From an uncultured Opitutaceae bacterium (lineage in GTDB: Bacteria; Verrucomicrobiota; Verrucomicrobiia; Opitutales; Opitutaceae), in contig CAIOZY010000047.1 of the NCBI GenBank assembly GCA_903862935.1, positions 103,651 through 167,650 on the forward strand: a stretch of DNA of 64,000 nt, in the 5' to 3' direction. A program made the position numbers and the translations under genes. The notes under the pieces were generated by a model. The model searched no databases. It was not told the DNA's origin and worked only from the letters and a program-made list of their open reading frames with translations. Positions 45,720 to 55,824 of this stretch are shown piece by piece (the stretch's first letter is position 1; each line of letters starts with the position of its first letter).

Positions 45720-48700
45720 ATGCAACCCACACCTGACGCGCTCCGCGCCCGCCGGCGGACCGGCCCCGGCCTTCCCGCCAAGCAGGGCCTGTACGACCCG
45801 TGGTTTGAGCACGACGCCTGCGGCGTCGGGTTCGTGGTCGACATCAAGGGGCGCAAGTCCAACCGGATCCTGAAGGATGCGATCCAGGTGCTGCGCAATC
45901 TCGACCACCGAGGGGCGGCCGGCTCCGAGCCGAACACCGGCGACGGCGCCGGTGTCTTGATCCAGATGCCTCACGCCTTCTTTGCGGAGGCCTGCAAGGC
46001 AGCCCGGATCGCGCTTCCCGAGCCGGGGGCCTACGGCAGCGGCCTGGTCTTCCTGCCGCGCGACCGCATCAAGCGCCGGCGCCTCGAGGAGCGCTTTGAA
46101 CAGATCGTCCAGTCCGAGGGCCAGCAGTTCCTTGGGTGGCGCTCGGTCCCGACAAACAGCTCCTCTCTCGGCGAGACAGCCAAGGCCTGCGAACCCCTCA
46201 TCCGCCAGGCCTTCATCGGGCGCAACCCATCCGTCTCCGACCCGGCCGCCTTCGAGCGCAAACTCTACGTCATCCGAAAGAGGGCCTACGCGGAGCTGCG
46301 CACCTCCACGATCGACGGGGCGGAATTCTGGTACGTGGCGAGCCTCTCGCACCGCACCTTTGTGTACAAGGGGATGCTGCTTACCAAGCAGCTCGCCGAG
46401 TATTTCACGGACCTGCAGAACCCGGCGATGGAGACCGCGCTTGCGCTCGTCCACTCGCGCTTCAGCACAAACACATTCCCGAGCTGGGAGCGGGCCCATC
46501 CCTACCGCTATCTCGCACACAACGGCGAAATCAACACGCTGCGGGGCAACATCAACTGGATGCACGCCCGCGAGGCGCTGTTTGAGTCCGAGCTCTTCGG
46601 CGAGGACATCCACAAGATTCTGCCGATCGTCAATCCCAACAGTTCCGACTCCGGGATGTTCGACAACACCCTTGAGCTGCTGGTGCTGGCCGGCCGCCCG
46701 CTCGCGCACGCGATGATGATGATGATCCCAGAGCCGTGGTCCAACAACGAGGACATGGACGACGAGCGACGGGCCTTCTACCAGTACCACTCCTGCCTGA
46801 TTGAGCCTTGGGACGGCCCCGCCTCGATCGCCTTCACCGACGGACGCCAGATCGGCGCGGTTCTTGACCGCAACGGCCTGCGCCCTTCCCGCTACTATGT
46901 GACAAAGGACGGCCGGGTGATCATGGCCTCCGAGGTGGGGGTCCTTGACATTCCCGCCAGCGAGATCCTGAGCAAAGGACGGCTCCAGCCGGGACGCATG
47001 TTCCTCGTCGACACCGAGGAGGGGCGTATTGTCGATGATAAGGAGATCAAGCGGAAGTTCGCGACCGAGCGGCCGTACCGCCAGTGGCTCAACGAGCACA
47101 TGGTGCACCTAGACCAGATCCCGGAGGCGCCCGAGCCGCCCCCGCCCGACCACCAGACGCTGCTCCAGCGCCAGATCGCCTTCGGCTACACCCACGAGGA
47201 CGAGCGCATTGTCCTCACACCCATGGCCCGCGACGGCGTGGAGGCCGTGGGCTCGATGGGCAACGATTCAGCGCTGGCCGTCCTGTCCAACCGCCCGCGG
47301 CTTCTCTACGACTACTTCAAGCAGCTCTTCGCCCAGGTTACCAACCCCCCGATCGATTGCATCCGCGAGGAGATCATCATCGGAGCCGAGGTGAGGCTGG
47401 GCTCCGAGGGGAACCTCCTGAACCCGCAGCCCTCGGCCTGCCGGCGCGTGGAACTCAAGTGGCCGATCCTCACCAACGAGGAGTTTGCGAAGCTGCGCAG
47501 GCAGAACCTTCCGGGCCTCAAGGTCGGTGTCCTGCCGCTTCTGTTCCGCGTGAGCCGCGGCGAGCGTGGCCTGGCCAAGTCCGTGGAGGAACTCTCGGCC
47601 ATGGCGCGGCGCATGATCGAGGAGGATGAGGTAAACGTGATCATTTTGAGCGACCGCGGAGTTAACCGGGACTTTGCCCCGGTTCCGTCGCTGCTCGCCG
47701 TGGCGGGTCTGCACCACTACCTGATCCGCGAGGGGCTGAGAACCCGCGTGAGCCTGGTCCTCGAGACCGGTGAGGCGCGCGAGGTGCACCACTTCGCGCT
47801 GCTCATCGGCTACGGGTGCAGCGCCGTCAACCCCTATGTCGCCTTCGAGTCGATTGACGGCATGATCAGGGACGGGTCGCTGACGGGGATCGATCACAAG
47901 GCCGCCTGCAAGAACTTCGTCAAGGCGGGCGCCAAGGGCGTCATCAAGGTCATGTCCAAGATGGGGATCTCCGCGATCCAGAGCTACCGCGGAGCCCAGA
48001 CATTCGAGGCCCTCGGGCTGCGCCAGGACGTGGTCGACCACTACTTCACGGGCACCCCCTCCCGCATCGGCGGGATTGGCCTGGACGTCATCGCCCAGGA
48101 GGTCCTGGCCCGCCACCACGCGGCCTTCCCCGAGCGCCAGGTCGACGGCCGGGTCCTTGCATCCGGGGGAGTCTACCAGTGGCGCAACGATGGGGAGGCC
48201 CACCTGTTCAACCCCGAGTCGATCCACCGCCTCCAGAAGGCGGTCCGGACGGGCAGCTACGCTGCATTCAAGGAGTACGCGAAACTGATCGACGTGCAGA
48301 GCCGCAACCTGTGCACCCTGCGGGGACTCCTCGACTTCAAGGCCGGCACCCCGGTGCCGCTCTCCGAGGTCGAGCCCGTGGACTCGATCGTGAGGCGCTT
48401 CAAGACCGGGGCCATGTCCTACGGCTCGATCAGCCAGGAGGCCCACGAGACGCTCGCGATCGCGATGAACCGGATCGGGGGCAAGAGTAACACAGGGGAG
48501 GGGGGCGAGGACCCCGCCCGCTTCAAGCCCCTGCCCAACGGCGACTCCAAAAACTCCGCGATCAAGCAGGTCGCCTCAGGAAGGTTCGGGGTGACCAGCG
48601 AGTACCTGGTCAGCGCGCGAGAGATCCAAATCAAGATGGCCCAGGGCGCCAAGCCCGGCGAAGGAGGCCAGCTGCCCGGCACGAAGGTCTATCCCTGGGT

Positions 48701-50354
48701 CGCGAAGACGCGCCTGACGACTGCGGGGGTGGGGCTCATCTCCCCGCCGCCGCACCACGACATCTATTCGATCGAGGATCTAGCGGAGTTGATCCACGAC
48801 CTGAAGAACGCCAACCGGGAGGCCCGGATCAGCGTGAAGCTGGTGGCCGAGGTCGGGGTTGGGACGATCGCAGCCGGTGTCGCCAAGGCCCACGCCGACG
48901 TTGTCCTGATCAGCGGCCACGACGGCGGGACCGGAGCGGCGCCCCAGACTTCGATCTTCCACGCGGGTCTCCCCTGGGAGCTGGGTCTGGCGGAGACGCA
49001 CCAGACCCTGGTCCTCAACAACCTGCGCGACCGGATCGCGGTCGAGACCGACGGCCAACTCAAGACCGGCCGGGATGTCGTGATCGCGGCGCTCCTCGGG
49101 GCCGAGGAGTTCGGGTTTGCCACGGGCCCGCTGGTGTCCAGCGGCTGCATCATGATGCGAGTCTGCCACCTGAACACCTGCCCGGCCGGGGTCGCGACCC
49201 AGGATCCCAAGCTGCGCGCCCGGTTCGCGGGCAAGCCCGAGCACGTCATCAACTTCATGCGCTTCATCGCCGAAGACGTGCGCGAGCGCATGGCCGAGCT
49301 CGGTTTCCGCTCCATCGATGAGATGGTCGGGCACGTGGAACGGCTCGAGGCGAAGAAGGCCGTCGACCACTGGAAGGCCAAGGGGCTCGACTTCAGCCAG
49401 ATCCTCTACCAACCCGACGTCGGGCCCGAGGTGGGCCGCTCCTGCAAAGTGAAGCAAGAGCACGGCCTGGAGGAGTCGCTCGACCTGACCACGCTCCTGG
49501 AGCTGTGCCAACCGGCGATCGAGCGCGGCGAGAAGGTGTCGGCACAGCTGCCGATTCGGAACACCCACCGCGTCGTCGGCACGATCACCGGGAGCGAGCT
49601 GACCCGCAAGCACGGGGCGGCCGGGCTGCCCGACGGCACGATCGACATCCACTTCCAAGGATCGGCCGGACAGAGCTTCGGCGCGTTCCTGCCCAGGGGC
49701 ATGGCTTTCACCCTGGAGGGCGACGCCAACGACTACGTCGGGAAAGGCCTTTCCGGCGGAAGGATCGTCATCCACCCGCCCGCCGGGTCGACCTTCCTCG
49801 CCGAGAACAACATCATCATCGGAAACGTGGCCTTCTACGGGGCCACAAGCGGCGAGGCCTACATCCGCGGCATGGCTGGTGAGCGCTTCTGCGTCCGCAA
49901 CAGCGGCATCAACGCGGTCGTCGAGTCCGTGGGCGACCACGGCTGCGAGTACATGACCGGGGGCCGCGTGGTCGTTCTGGGGCCCACGGGGCGCAACTTC
50001 GCGGCCGGCATGTCCGGGGGGGTCGCCTACGTCCTGGACGAGGCCGGCGAGTTCGCGGGCCGCGTCAACCGGCAGATGGTGGGCCTCGAGAAACTGGAGT
50101 CGCCCGACGAGGTGGCCGAGGTCCGCGCGCTGATCGAGCGGCACTTCGCGTTCACCCAGAGCGCCCGGGCCCGCCACGTGCTCGACCAATGGGACCGGAT
50201 GGCCCTGCGTTTCACCAAGGTCCTGCCCAAGGACTACAAGCGGATGCTCGAGTGCATCAAGAGGGTCCACGAGCAGGGCCTTGCGGGCGACGAGGCCATC
50301 ATGGCCGCCTTCGAGGAAAACGCGCGCGACCTCGCCCGGGTCGGCGGAAACTAA
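45720..50354 (+). CDS. gltB: Glutamate synthase large subunit (GltB)
   Basis: A protein of about 1544 residues from ATG 45720; a TTG at 45702 is in frame but falls in the terminator T-run. The N-terminal glutamine amidotransferase nucleophile is Cys34 ([13 protein letters not shown]), exposed after removal of a propeptide. Then come a central linker domain, the FMN synthase barrel ([36 protein letters not shown]), the 3Fe-4S cysteines ([19 protein letters not shown]) and a C-terminal beta-helix domain. It makes two glutamates from 2-oxoglutarate and glutamine with GltD-derived electrons. gltD follows after 5 nt. Confidence 0.97.
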   Translation: MQPTPDALRARRRTGPGLPAKQGLYDPWFEHDACGVGFVVDIKGRKSNRILKDAIQVLRNLDHRGAAGSEPNTGDGAGVLIQMPHAFFAEACKAARIALPEPGAYGSGLVFLPRDRIKRRRLEERFEQIVQSEGQQFLGWRSVPTNSSSLGETAKACEPLIRQAFIGRNPSVSDPAAFERKLYVIRKRAYAELRTSTIDGAEFWYVASLSHRTFVYKGMLLTKQLAEYFTDLQNPAMETALALVHSRFSTNTFPSWERAHPYRYLAHNGEINTLRGNINWMHAREALFESELFGEDIHKILPIVNPNSSDSGMFDNTLELLVLAGRPLAHAMMMMIPEPWSNNEDMDDERRAFYQYHSCLIEPWDGPASIAFTDGRQIGAVLDRNGLRPSRYYVTKDGRVIMASEVGVLDIPASEILSKGRLQPGRMFLVDTEEGRIVDDKEIKRKFATERPYRQWLNEHMVHLDQIPEAPEPPPPDHQTLLQRQIAFGYTHEDERIVLTPMARDGVEAVGSMGNDSALAVLSNRPRLLYDYFKQLFAQVTNPPIDCIREEIIIGAEVRLGSEGNLLNPQPSACRRVELKWPILTNEEFAKLRRQNLPGLKVGVLPLLFRVSRGERGLAKSVEELSAMARRMIEEDEVNVIILSDRGVNRDFAPVPSLLAVAGLHHYLIREGLRTRVSLVLETGEAREVHHFALLIGYGCSAVNPYVAFESIDGMIRDGSLTGIDHKAACKNFVKAGAKGVIKVMSKMGISAIQSYRGAQTFEALGLRQDVVDHYFTGTPSRIGGIGLDVIAQEVLARHHAAFPERQVDGRVLASGGVYQWRNDGEAHLFNPESIHRLQKAVRTGSYAAFKEYAKLIDVQSRNLCTLRGLLDFKAGTPVPLSEVEPVDSIVRRFKTGAMSYGSISQEAHETLAIAMNRIGGKSNTGEGGEDPARFKPLPNGDSKNSAIKQVASGRFGVTSEYLVSAREIQIKMAQGAKPGEGGQLPGTKVYPWVAKTRLTTAGVGLISPPPHHDIYSIEDLAELIHDLKNANREARISVKLVAEVGVGTIAAGVAKAHADVVLISGHDGGTGAAPQTSIFHAGLPWELGLAETHQTLVLNNLRDRIAVETDGQLKTGRDVVIAALLGAEEFGFATGPLVSSGCIMMRVCHLNTCPAGVATQDPKLRARFAGKPEHVINFMRFIAEDVRERMAELGFRSIDEMVGHVERLEAKKAVDHWKAKGLDFSQILYQPDVGPEVGRSCKVKQEHGLEESLDLTTLLELCQPAIERGEKVSAQLPIRNTHRVVGTITGSELTRKHGAAGLPDGTIDIHFQGSAGQSFGAFLPRGMAFTLEGDANDYVGKGLSGGRIVIHPPAGSTFLAENNIIIGNVAFYGATSGEAYIRGMAGERFCVRNSGINAVVESVGDHGCEYMTGGRVVVLGPTGRNFAAGMSGGVAYVLDEAGEFAGRVNRQMVGLEKLESPDEVAEVRALIERHFAFTQSARARHVLDQWDRMALRFTKVLPKDYKRMLECIKRVHEQGLAGDEAIMAAFEENARDLARVGGN

Positions 50355-50359
50355 TCACC

Positions 50360-51838
50360 ATGGGAAAGCCAACCGGATTCCTCGATTACCTGCGCGAACT
50401 GCCAGCAGACCGGCCGCCGCTCGAGCGCGTCACCGACTGGAGGGAGTTTCACCACCACTTGGAGGAGGATAAGCTCCGCCGCCAGGGGGCGCGCTGCATG
50501 GACTGCGGAGTCCCCTTCTGCCACACGGGCCGGCTGCTCAGCGGAATGGCCTCGGGCTGCCCGGTCAACAACCTGATCCCTGAGTGGAACGACCTAGTCT
50601 ACCGCGGCCTGTGGCGTGAGGCCCTGGATAGGCTCCACCGGACAAACAACTTCCCGGAGTTCACGGGCCGCGTTTGCCCGGCGCCCTGCGAGGGCTCGTG
50701 CGTGCTGGGAATCAACGACCCTCCTGTTGCGATCAAGTCGATCGAGTGCGCAATCACCGACCGGGGTTGGGAGGAGGGTTGGGTAAACCCGCAGGCGCCC
50801 GCGGTGCGCACCGGAAAGAAAGTGGCGGTCATCGGCTCGGGGCCCGCGGGGCTCGCGGCCGCCTCACAGCTCAACCGGGCGGGGCACACGGTGACCGTCT
50901 TCGAGAGAGCCGACCGGCCCGGAGGCCTCCTCATGTACGGGATCCCCAACATGAAGCTCGACAAGCGAGAGGTCGTCCTGCGGCGGATCGAGCTCATGGA
51001 GCAGGAGGGAATCAAGTTCATCTGCAACGCGAACGTCGGAGAGAACGTCGAGCCCCAGATCTTCCTGAAGGAGTTTGCAGCAACGGTCATCTGCACCGGG
51101 GCGACCGAGCCCAGGGACCTCAAAGTCGAGGGCAGGGGACTGAAGGGAATTCACCTCGCGATGGAGTTCCTGACCTCAAACACGCAGGCGGTCCTCGCCG
51201 GCGGCGAGAGCCCGATCAACGCCCGGGGAAAGGACGTCGTCGTGATTGGCGGCGGGGACACGGGCACGGACTGCGTCGGCACGTCCCTGCGCCACGGGTG
51301 TAAGAGCCTCCTGCAGGTCGAAATCTTGCCAAAGCCCCCGGCCAAGAGGACCCCGGACAACCCTTGGCCCGAGTGGCCCAAGGTGTACCGGATGGACTAC
51401 GGCCAAGAGGAGGCCGCGGCCCGGTTCGGCCCAGACCCCCGGATCTACCTGACAACCGTGAAGCGCTTCCTCGGCGACGCGGCCGGGCAGGTCAAGGAGA
51501 TCGTCACGGTCGAGGTCAAGTGGGAGAAAAACGACAAGGGGCAGTTTGTGCCCGTGGAACAGCCGGGAACCGAAAAGGTGAGGCCGGCGCAGCTCGTCCT
51601 TCTCGCCATGGGTTTCCTCGGTCCGGAGCAGGCGATCCTGCGGGACATGGGCGTCGAGAGCGACGCCCGCAGCAACGTCAAGGCCGAGCACGAGAAGTTC
51701 TCGACCAACGTCAAGGGAGTCTTCGCCGCAGGCGACTGCCGCCGCGGCCAGAGCCTGGTTGTCTGGGCGATCAACGAGGGCCGCGGTGCGGCCCGCGAGT
51801 GCGACCGCTACCTGATGGGACAGACCGATCTGCCCTGA
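50360..51838 (+). CDS. gltD: Glutamate synthase small subunit (GltD)
   Basis: A 492-residue NADPH-oxidising subunit. The ATG at 50360 ([20 protein letters not shown]) is the family start; the frame extends upstream into gltB. N-terminal Fe-S cysteines: [15 protein letters not shown] and [17 protein letters not shown]; then [16 protein letters not shown] motif [21 protein letters not shown](P)H motif [17 protein letters not shown], and C-terminal [20 protein letters not shown]. It passes electrons from NAD(P)H to GltB, completing the ammonium-assimilating GOGAT couple. It converges on the malic enzyme gene with a 9-nt gap. Confidence 0.97.
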   Translation: MGKPTGFLDYLRELPADRPPLERVTDWREFHHHLEEDKLRRQGARCMDCGVPFCHTGRLLSGMASGCPVNNLIPEWNDLVYRGLWREALDRLHRTNNFPEFTGRVCPAPCEGSCVLGINDPPVAIKSIECAITDRGWEEGWVNPQAPAVRTGKKVAVIGSGPAGLAAASQLNRAGHTVTVFERADRPGGLLMYGIPNMKLDKREVVLRRIELMEQEGIKFICNANVGENVEPQIFLKEFAATVICTGATEPRDLKVEGRGLKGIHLAMEFLTSNTQAVLAGGESPINARGKDVVVIGGGDTGTDCVGTSLRHGCKSLLQVEILPKPPAKRTPDNPWPEWPKVYRMDYGQEEAAARFGPDPRIYLTTVKRFLGDAAGQVKEIVTVEVKWEKNDKGQFVPVEQPGTEKVRPAQLVLLAMGFLGPEQAILRDMGVESDARSNVKAEHEKFSTNVKGVFAAGDCRRGQSLVVWAINEGRGAARECDRYLMGQTDLP

Positions 51839-51847
51839 GGGCCCCTT

Positions 51848-53527
51848 CTAGACGTAGTCGTAGTAGTTCGGATTGAACACCCGTGCCCGGATGTCGCTCT
51901 CGATGTCCGCGGGCTGCGCGCGTCGGGCCAGTCCCGAGCGGTAAGCCTCCTCCGCGACCGCTTTGGCGATGTGGATCGACACCTCGCGAACCTTGCTCAG
52001 GGCGGGGTAGACCCGGCCCATGGCCAGATCCTCCTCGGAGACGAGGGAGGCGAGCGTCTGGGCGGCCTTCAAGAACATCGCGTCGGAGACCTGAGATGCC
52101 TCGCTGACGAGGGCGCCCAGGCCGACCCCGGGGAAGATGTACACGTTGTTGCCCTGGCCGGGCACATGGGTGCGGCCGTTGAGGGTCACCGGGGGGAAGG
52201 GGCTGCCGCTGGCAAAGACGGCCCGCCCGTCGGTGGCTTTGTAGGCCTCCTCGGCCGTGCACTCCGACTTCGAGGTCGGGTTGGACAGGGACATGATGAC
52301 AGGCCGCTTGTTGAGCGCGGCCATCCGGGCGAGGATTTCCGGGGTGAATGCCTTCGGGCTCGCCGAGACACCGACAAGGATCGTGGGCTTCAGCTTCTCC
52401 ACGGCCTCGGCGAGGGTCGGAATGAACGGATAATCATGCGCAAAGGGCTTCTTGTGGTCGGCCAGCGGGTCGGGCCTGCCGCGGACGACGAGTCCCTTCG
52501 AGTCCACAAACCAGCAGAGTTTGCGGGCCTCGGCCTCCGGGAGGCCCTCAAGCCGGGCCGCCGCAGTGTACAGTTCGGCGATTCCGGTGCCGGCCTCGCC
52601 GGCCCCAAGGAACAGGAGCTTCTGGTCCCGCAGGCGGCCCCCGCTCAGACGCAGTCCCGCGATGATACCCGCGAGGGCCACGGCGGCGGTTCCCTGGATG
52701 TCGTCGTTGAAGCTGCTCACCTTCTGGCGGTAGGCCTGCAGGATCCGGAAGGCGTTGTGGTTTCCGAAGTCCTCCCACTGGATCAGGGCCTTCGGGAAGA
52801 TCCGGCCGACCGCATCGACAAACTCGGCGATGAATGCGTCGTAGGGCGCCCCGTGGATACGCTCATGGTTGAGCCCGATATAGAAGGGGTTGGAGCGCAG
52901 CGCGGCGTTGTTGGTCCCCACGTCGAGGGTGATCGGCAGGCAGTAGTACGGGTGAAGGCCCGCGCAGGCCGTGTACAGGGAGAGCTTGCCGACGGGAATT
53001 CCCATTCCCAGGGCACCCAGGTCTCCAAGGCCGAGGATGCGCTCGCCGTCGGTGACGACGATCATGCGGACATCGGGATAGGGCCAGTGGCGCAGAATCT
53101 CGGCGATGCGGCCCCGCTCCCTCATCGAGATGAACATCCCGCGGGCCCGGCGGTAGATCAGGCCGTACTCCATGCAGGCCTGCCCCACCGTGGGGGTGTA
53201 GATGATGGGGATCATCTCCTCGATGTTCGCCTGGACCAGCCGGTAGAACAGCGTCTCGTTGCGGTTCTGCAAGGAGGTCAGGTAGATGTATTTCTCCAGC
53301 GGGTTTTCCTTGCGCCGGTAATTGCTCAGGGTCCTCTCCAGCTGCTCCTCGATCGTGAAGACCCGCGGCGGCAGCAGCCCGCGCAGCCCGAGGGCGTCGC
53401 GCTCCCTCTCGGTGAAAGCCGTTCCCTTGTTGAGGAGCGAGTTCGCCAGCAGGCCTGGGCCCATCGGGAGCATCGTCCCCCCGTGGGGGTTAAGGCCTGT
53501 GTCAGAGCGGTCGATTGGGGTCTTCAT
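51848..53527 (-). CDS. Malic enzyme (NAD-dependent type, MaeA/SfcA-like)
   Basis: A 559-residue enzyme that oxidatively decarboxylates malate to pyruvate. It has the large-type malic enzyme layout: FTERERDALGLRGLLPPRV, IYTPTVGQACMEYGLIYRRARGMFIS, the metal region TDGERILGLGDLGALGMGIPVGKLSLY, FNDDIQGTAAVALAGI with the catalytic acids, the Rossmann motif LFLGAGEAGTGIAELY, and ALSNPTSKSECTAEEAY-type text (MSLSNPTSKSECTAEEAY). The length, about 560, matches the NAD-preferring group, but cofactor choice cannot be settled by eye. With pyruvate carboxylase it sets the pyruvate/C4 balance. Confidence 0.94.
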   Translation of the reverse strand: MKTPIDRSDTGLNPHGGTMLPMGPGLLANSLLNKGTAFTERERDALGLRGLLPPRVFTIEEQLERTLSNYRRKENPLEKYIYLTSLQNRNETLFYRLVQANIEEMIPIIYTPTVGQACMEYGLIYRRARGMFISMRERGRIAEILRHWPYPDVRMIVVTDGERILGLGDLGALGMGIPVGKLSLYTACAGLHPYYCLPITLDVGTNNAALRSNPFYIGLNHERIHGAPYDAFIAEFVDAVGRIFPKALIQWEDFGNHNAFRILQAYRQKVSSFNDDIQGTAAVALAGIIAGLRLSGGRLRDQKLLFLGAGEAGTGIAELYTAAARLEGLPEAEARKLCWFVDSKGLVVRGRPDPLADHKKPFAHDYPFIPTLAEAVEKLKPTILVGVSASPKAFTPEILARMAALNKRPVIMSLSNPTSKSECTAEEAYKATDGRAVFASGSPFPPVTLNGRTHVPGQGNNVYIFPGVGLGALVSEASQVSDAMFLKAAQTLASLVSEEDLAMGRVYPALSKVREVSIHIAKAVAEEAYRSGLARRAQPADIESDIRARVFNPNYYDYV

Positions 53528-53693
53528 GGAAGTGTGGATTCGACTCGATCCTAACGGCGGCGCCCAGGAGCCTCAAGACTCGGAGTCTGTTCCCGGGCAA
53601 GTAGTGTGTTTTTTCAACCCGGCATAAGAACGCCTCCGCAGCCTATGATTAGGAGTTGTGGTCCGAACCGGGGCGGCTGATAGATTCAGACCG

Positions 53694-54155
53694 ATGGCGT
53701 CCAAACCTATTCCCGGCTCCACAGGCGAGGTTCTTACCTGCCTGCCGTCGCCGTACACGCCGCACCCGGCGACGGGGCTTTTGTACCTGCCGCGGTTTAT
53801 CGCAAAGTGCCGCTACGTTAAGGCGCACGGGGCGCTGCCGGCGAGCTACGCTGGAAACTACAAGCGGGGCCTGGACCGGTTCCTGTGCCTGCACCTGGGC
53901 GTCGATCCCGCAGCGGTCGAGAGGGCTGTTCACGAGTCGGCGGATGATTCGGAGCTCGACCGGCGTCTGGCGTCGCTCTTCCCGGCCGACGTGCGCGCGG
54001 CGAAGTGGAACCGGGAACTCGTCCAGCGCGGCATGACCCCCGCCGGCCAGGAGTTCCTGGGCAAGGCCCTGGCGGCCATGGGCTGCTCGGACCGCCTAGG
54101 CCAGATCCGGAGCGTGCCCGATCTGATCGACTTCGACGAAGGCCGGATCGAGTAA
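53694..54155 (+). CDS. DUF5069-family protein
   Basis: A protein of 153 residues from ATG 53694; a GTG at 53658 is in frame but its AGGAG lies only 2 nt before it. The layout is that of DUF5069: TGLLYLPRFIAKCRYVKAH (P-R-x-I-x-K), NYKRGLDRFLCLHLGVDPAA, and DLIDFDEGRIE at the C-terminus. The function of this small family, frequent in Verrucomicrobiota and planctomycete genomes, is unknown. It stands divergent to the malic enzyme gene and converges on the lipoprotein gene. Confidence 0.82.
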   Translation: MASKPIPGSTGEVLTCLPSPYTPHPATGLLYLPRFIAKCRYVKAHGALPASYAGNYKRGLDRFLCLHLGVDPAAVERAVHESADDSELDRRLASLFPADVRAAKWNRELVQRGMTPAGQEFLGKALAAMGCSDRLGQIRSVPDLIDFDEGRIE

Positions 54156-54157
54156 GG

Positions 54158-54577
54158 CTAGTCGCCCCGTGCGGTTACGGTTACCTGATAAAGGTCGTCG
54201 GGCGAAGACTCCAACGCGCCGGACTTGATTGCGGCAAAACGCACGATGCTACGGCCGGCGTAGAGGGCATGGAAGGTGACCGAGAAGCTTCCCGCCGAAC
54301 CTAGGGCGGGCTCCACGTCAGTTGTCTGGTGGAGCACGCGGCTGTTGTTGGACACAATTACCCAGCGGTAGTCCGGCCCCCCAATCGGCCCAGGCAGAAC
54401 AATTCGGATCGCGGTGTTGACGGAAATCGAGATTGAGGGCGCCCGATTGTCGGGCTTGATCTCAATTGAGGTCGTGGACTTGGGAGGAGGCGGGGTTTTT
54501 GGACCGGTCTGGCAGCCGGCTAAGACAGCCAGGCAGACTACCGCCCCTAGGATCGGAGCAAAAAGCTTGGCTTTCAT
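54158..54577 (-). CDS. Predicted lipoprotein of unknown function
   Basis: A 139-residue protein. ATG 54577 was chosen because it starts a lipoprotein signal (FAPILGAVVCLAVLAGCQTG) with a consensus lipobox L-A-G-C; the frame runs upstream to 54739 without a signal. After the lipid-anchored Cys comes a Pro-rich spacer (TGPKTPPPPKSTTS), then a beta-rich domain with SISISVNTAIRIVLPGPIG and SFSVTFHALYAGRSIVRFAA, reminiscent of an Ig-like fold. Located 68 nt downstream of the unknown gene 54646-55728 on the same strand. Confidence 0.8.
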   Translation of the reverse strand: MKAKLFAPILGAVVCLAVLAGCQTGPKTPPPPKSTTSIEIKPDNRAPSISISVNTAIRIVLPGPIGGPDYRWVIVSNNSRVLHQTTDVEPALGSAGSFSVTFHALYAGRSIVRFAAIKSGALESSPDDLYQVTVTARGD

Positions 54578-54645
54578 GGACGTTGGGATTCCCAGCTTGT
54601 AATCCGGGTCAGAAAATAGCAATGCCCCTCGCGCCCGGGCGCGGC

Positions 54646-55728
54646 TCACTCGGGCATCATCAGGGGAATCGCCGAACGGCCCAGGCTCAGGCGCACCGAT
54701 TCGAGATTTTCCTGGATCATCGCCCCCATGGACTCGCACTTGAGGTACTCGGACCTGCCGTAGTGCTCGGCGAGCGCCTCGCGCAACTCGCGCACCTTCT
54801 CGGCCGGGGCTATCGGGTCTCGAGCCATCGTGTACAGGAGAATGCCGAGCCGTTCTGAGGCGAGCTCCGCACGCCGGATCATCAGGGTCTGCTCCTCGCG
54901 CTGGTACTGGTGGGCGGTCTCGACCCGCAGCTGCTTCACGCAGAACATGGCCAGGGCGGCGTTCTCCTTGAAGAACTGGGGCAGGTAGAAGTTCTTGAGC
55001 CCATCGTAGGACTGCTGGTCGAAGTCCATCGCCCGGATCCTCAGCTGCGAGTCCTCGAAGTCCGGGGTCACGACAAAGACGAAGTTGTAGGAGCGCATGT
55101 CCCCGAGAAGCCGCACGAAGCAGCGTTCGTTGAACTTGACGAGCTCCTTGGCGACGCGGACCGGGCTTAGGTCCGGCCGCCTGAGCCAGCGGTGGATGAA
55201 GATGTCGCCGGGTATCCCGGGGATGTGCTCCTCGATCAGGGTCGAGCCCCAGGACAGGAAGTTAAGTCGGTTTGGGGAGAGCAGGTGCTCGAGTTCCAGG
55301 CCGTACACCCGCGAGGAGTCGGCCTGCTTCACGTAGAAATAGTCCTGGTTGTCGTTGTAGGCGTTTACGATCCGGATCCGGAAGGGCATCGAGTTTCCGA
55401 ACGTGCAGAAGTCTATCCGGTCGACGAACAGGTGGCCCATGACCGAGAAGTCGCCGTCCACCTTGAGAAGCGCATACACCTGCTTCAGAGCCTCGTTCAG
55501 GGCCGGCATCTCCTCCGGCCGGTAGATCACGGTGTCCCACAGAGTGGGCCTGCCCTCCGTGTCGACCAGCGGGATCACCTCGTGGAAGGACCTAAGGCGC
55601 TCGTAGGTCAAGGGAAGGGAGAGCTCGCGCTTGTAGCGCCTCAGGTAGCTTCTCAGCCCGTCGCCCACCGCGACGCAGGGTTTGCGCTGGGTCGGGGGTA
55701 ATTGGGGGGGCGGCGCGAGCTCTTCCAT
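54646..55728 (-). CDS. Unknown protein with kinase-like-fold motifs
   Basis: A protein of 360 residues from ATG 55728; the open frame extends to 55821. I do not recognise the family. Spacing of conserved-looking residues suggests a protein-kinase-like (aminoglycoside phosphotransferase/HipA-type) lobe pattern: a Lys in DYFYVKQADSSRV (about residue 134), an acidic helix in GLELEHLLSPNRL, a hinge-like EEHIPGIPGDIF, a catalytic-loop-like LLGDMRSYNFVFVV (Asp about 210, Asn about 215) and a metal-loop-like RAMDFDQQSYDG (about 235). The rest is helical, with REEQTLMIRRAELASERLGI near the end. This is an inference from motif spacing only. Divergent from the CorC-like gene. Confidence 0.5.
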   Translation of the reverse strand: MEELAPPPQLPPTQRKPCVAVGDGLRSYLRRYKRELSLPLTYERLRSFHEVIPLVDTEGRPTLWDTVIYRPEEMPALNEALKQVYALLKVDGDFSVMGHLFVDRIDFCTFGNSMPFRIRIVNAYNDNQDYFYVKQADSSRVYGLELEHLLSPNRLNFLSWGSTLIEEHIPGIPGDIFIHRWLRRPDLSPVRVAKELVKFNERCFVRLLGDMRSYNFVFVVTPDFEDSQLRIRAMDFDQQSYDGLKNFYLPQFFKENAALAMFCVKQLRVETAHQYQREEQTLMIRRAELASERLGILLYTMARDPIAPAEKVRELREALAEHYGRSEYLKCESMGAMIQENLESVRLSLGRSAIPLMMPE

Positions 55729-55824
55729 CGGGGCCCACGCTGGCGGACCCGGTAGCGCATGGCAACAGCGGGCCAATCTGCCAGGTTGCTCTCTCCGCCC
55801 CTCCCCGCTAGTCTTTTCCACATC

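Noticed and set aside
45714..47108. A 464-codon minus-strand frame opposite the start of gltB
   Set aside because: Antisense shadow. The plus strand carries the amidotransferase Cys and conserved motifs.
49332..49337. Other CACGTG cores as extra parS sites (also 6045, 21443, 27612, 50175)
   Set aside because: Flanking bases do not complete the 16-bp palindrome. The best of them, at 49332, matches the right arm but only four of eight bases in the left arm.
48780..50270. A 496-codon minus-strand frame opposite gltB
   Set aside because: Typical antisense shadow of a high-GC gene; the plus strand encodes clear GltB domains.
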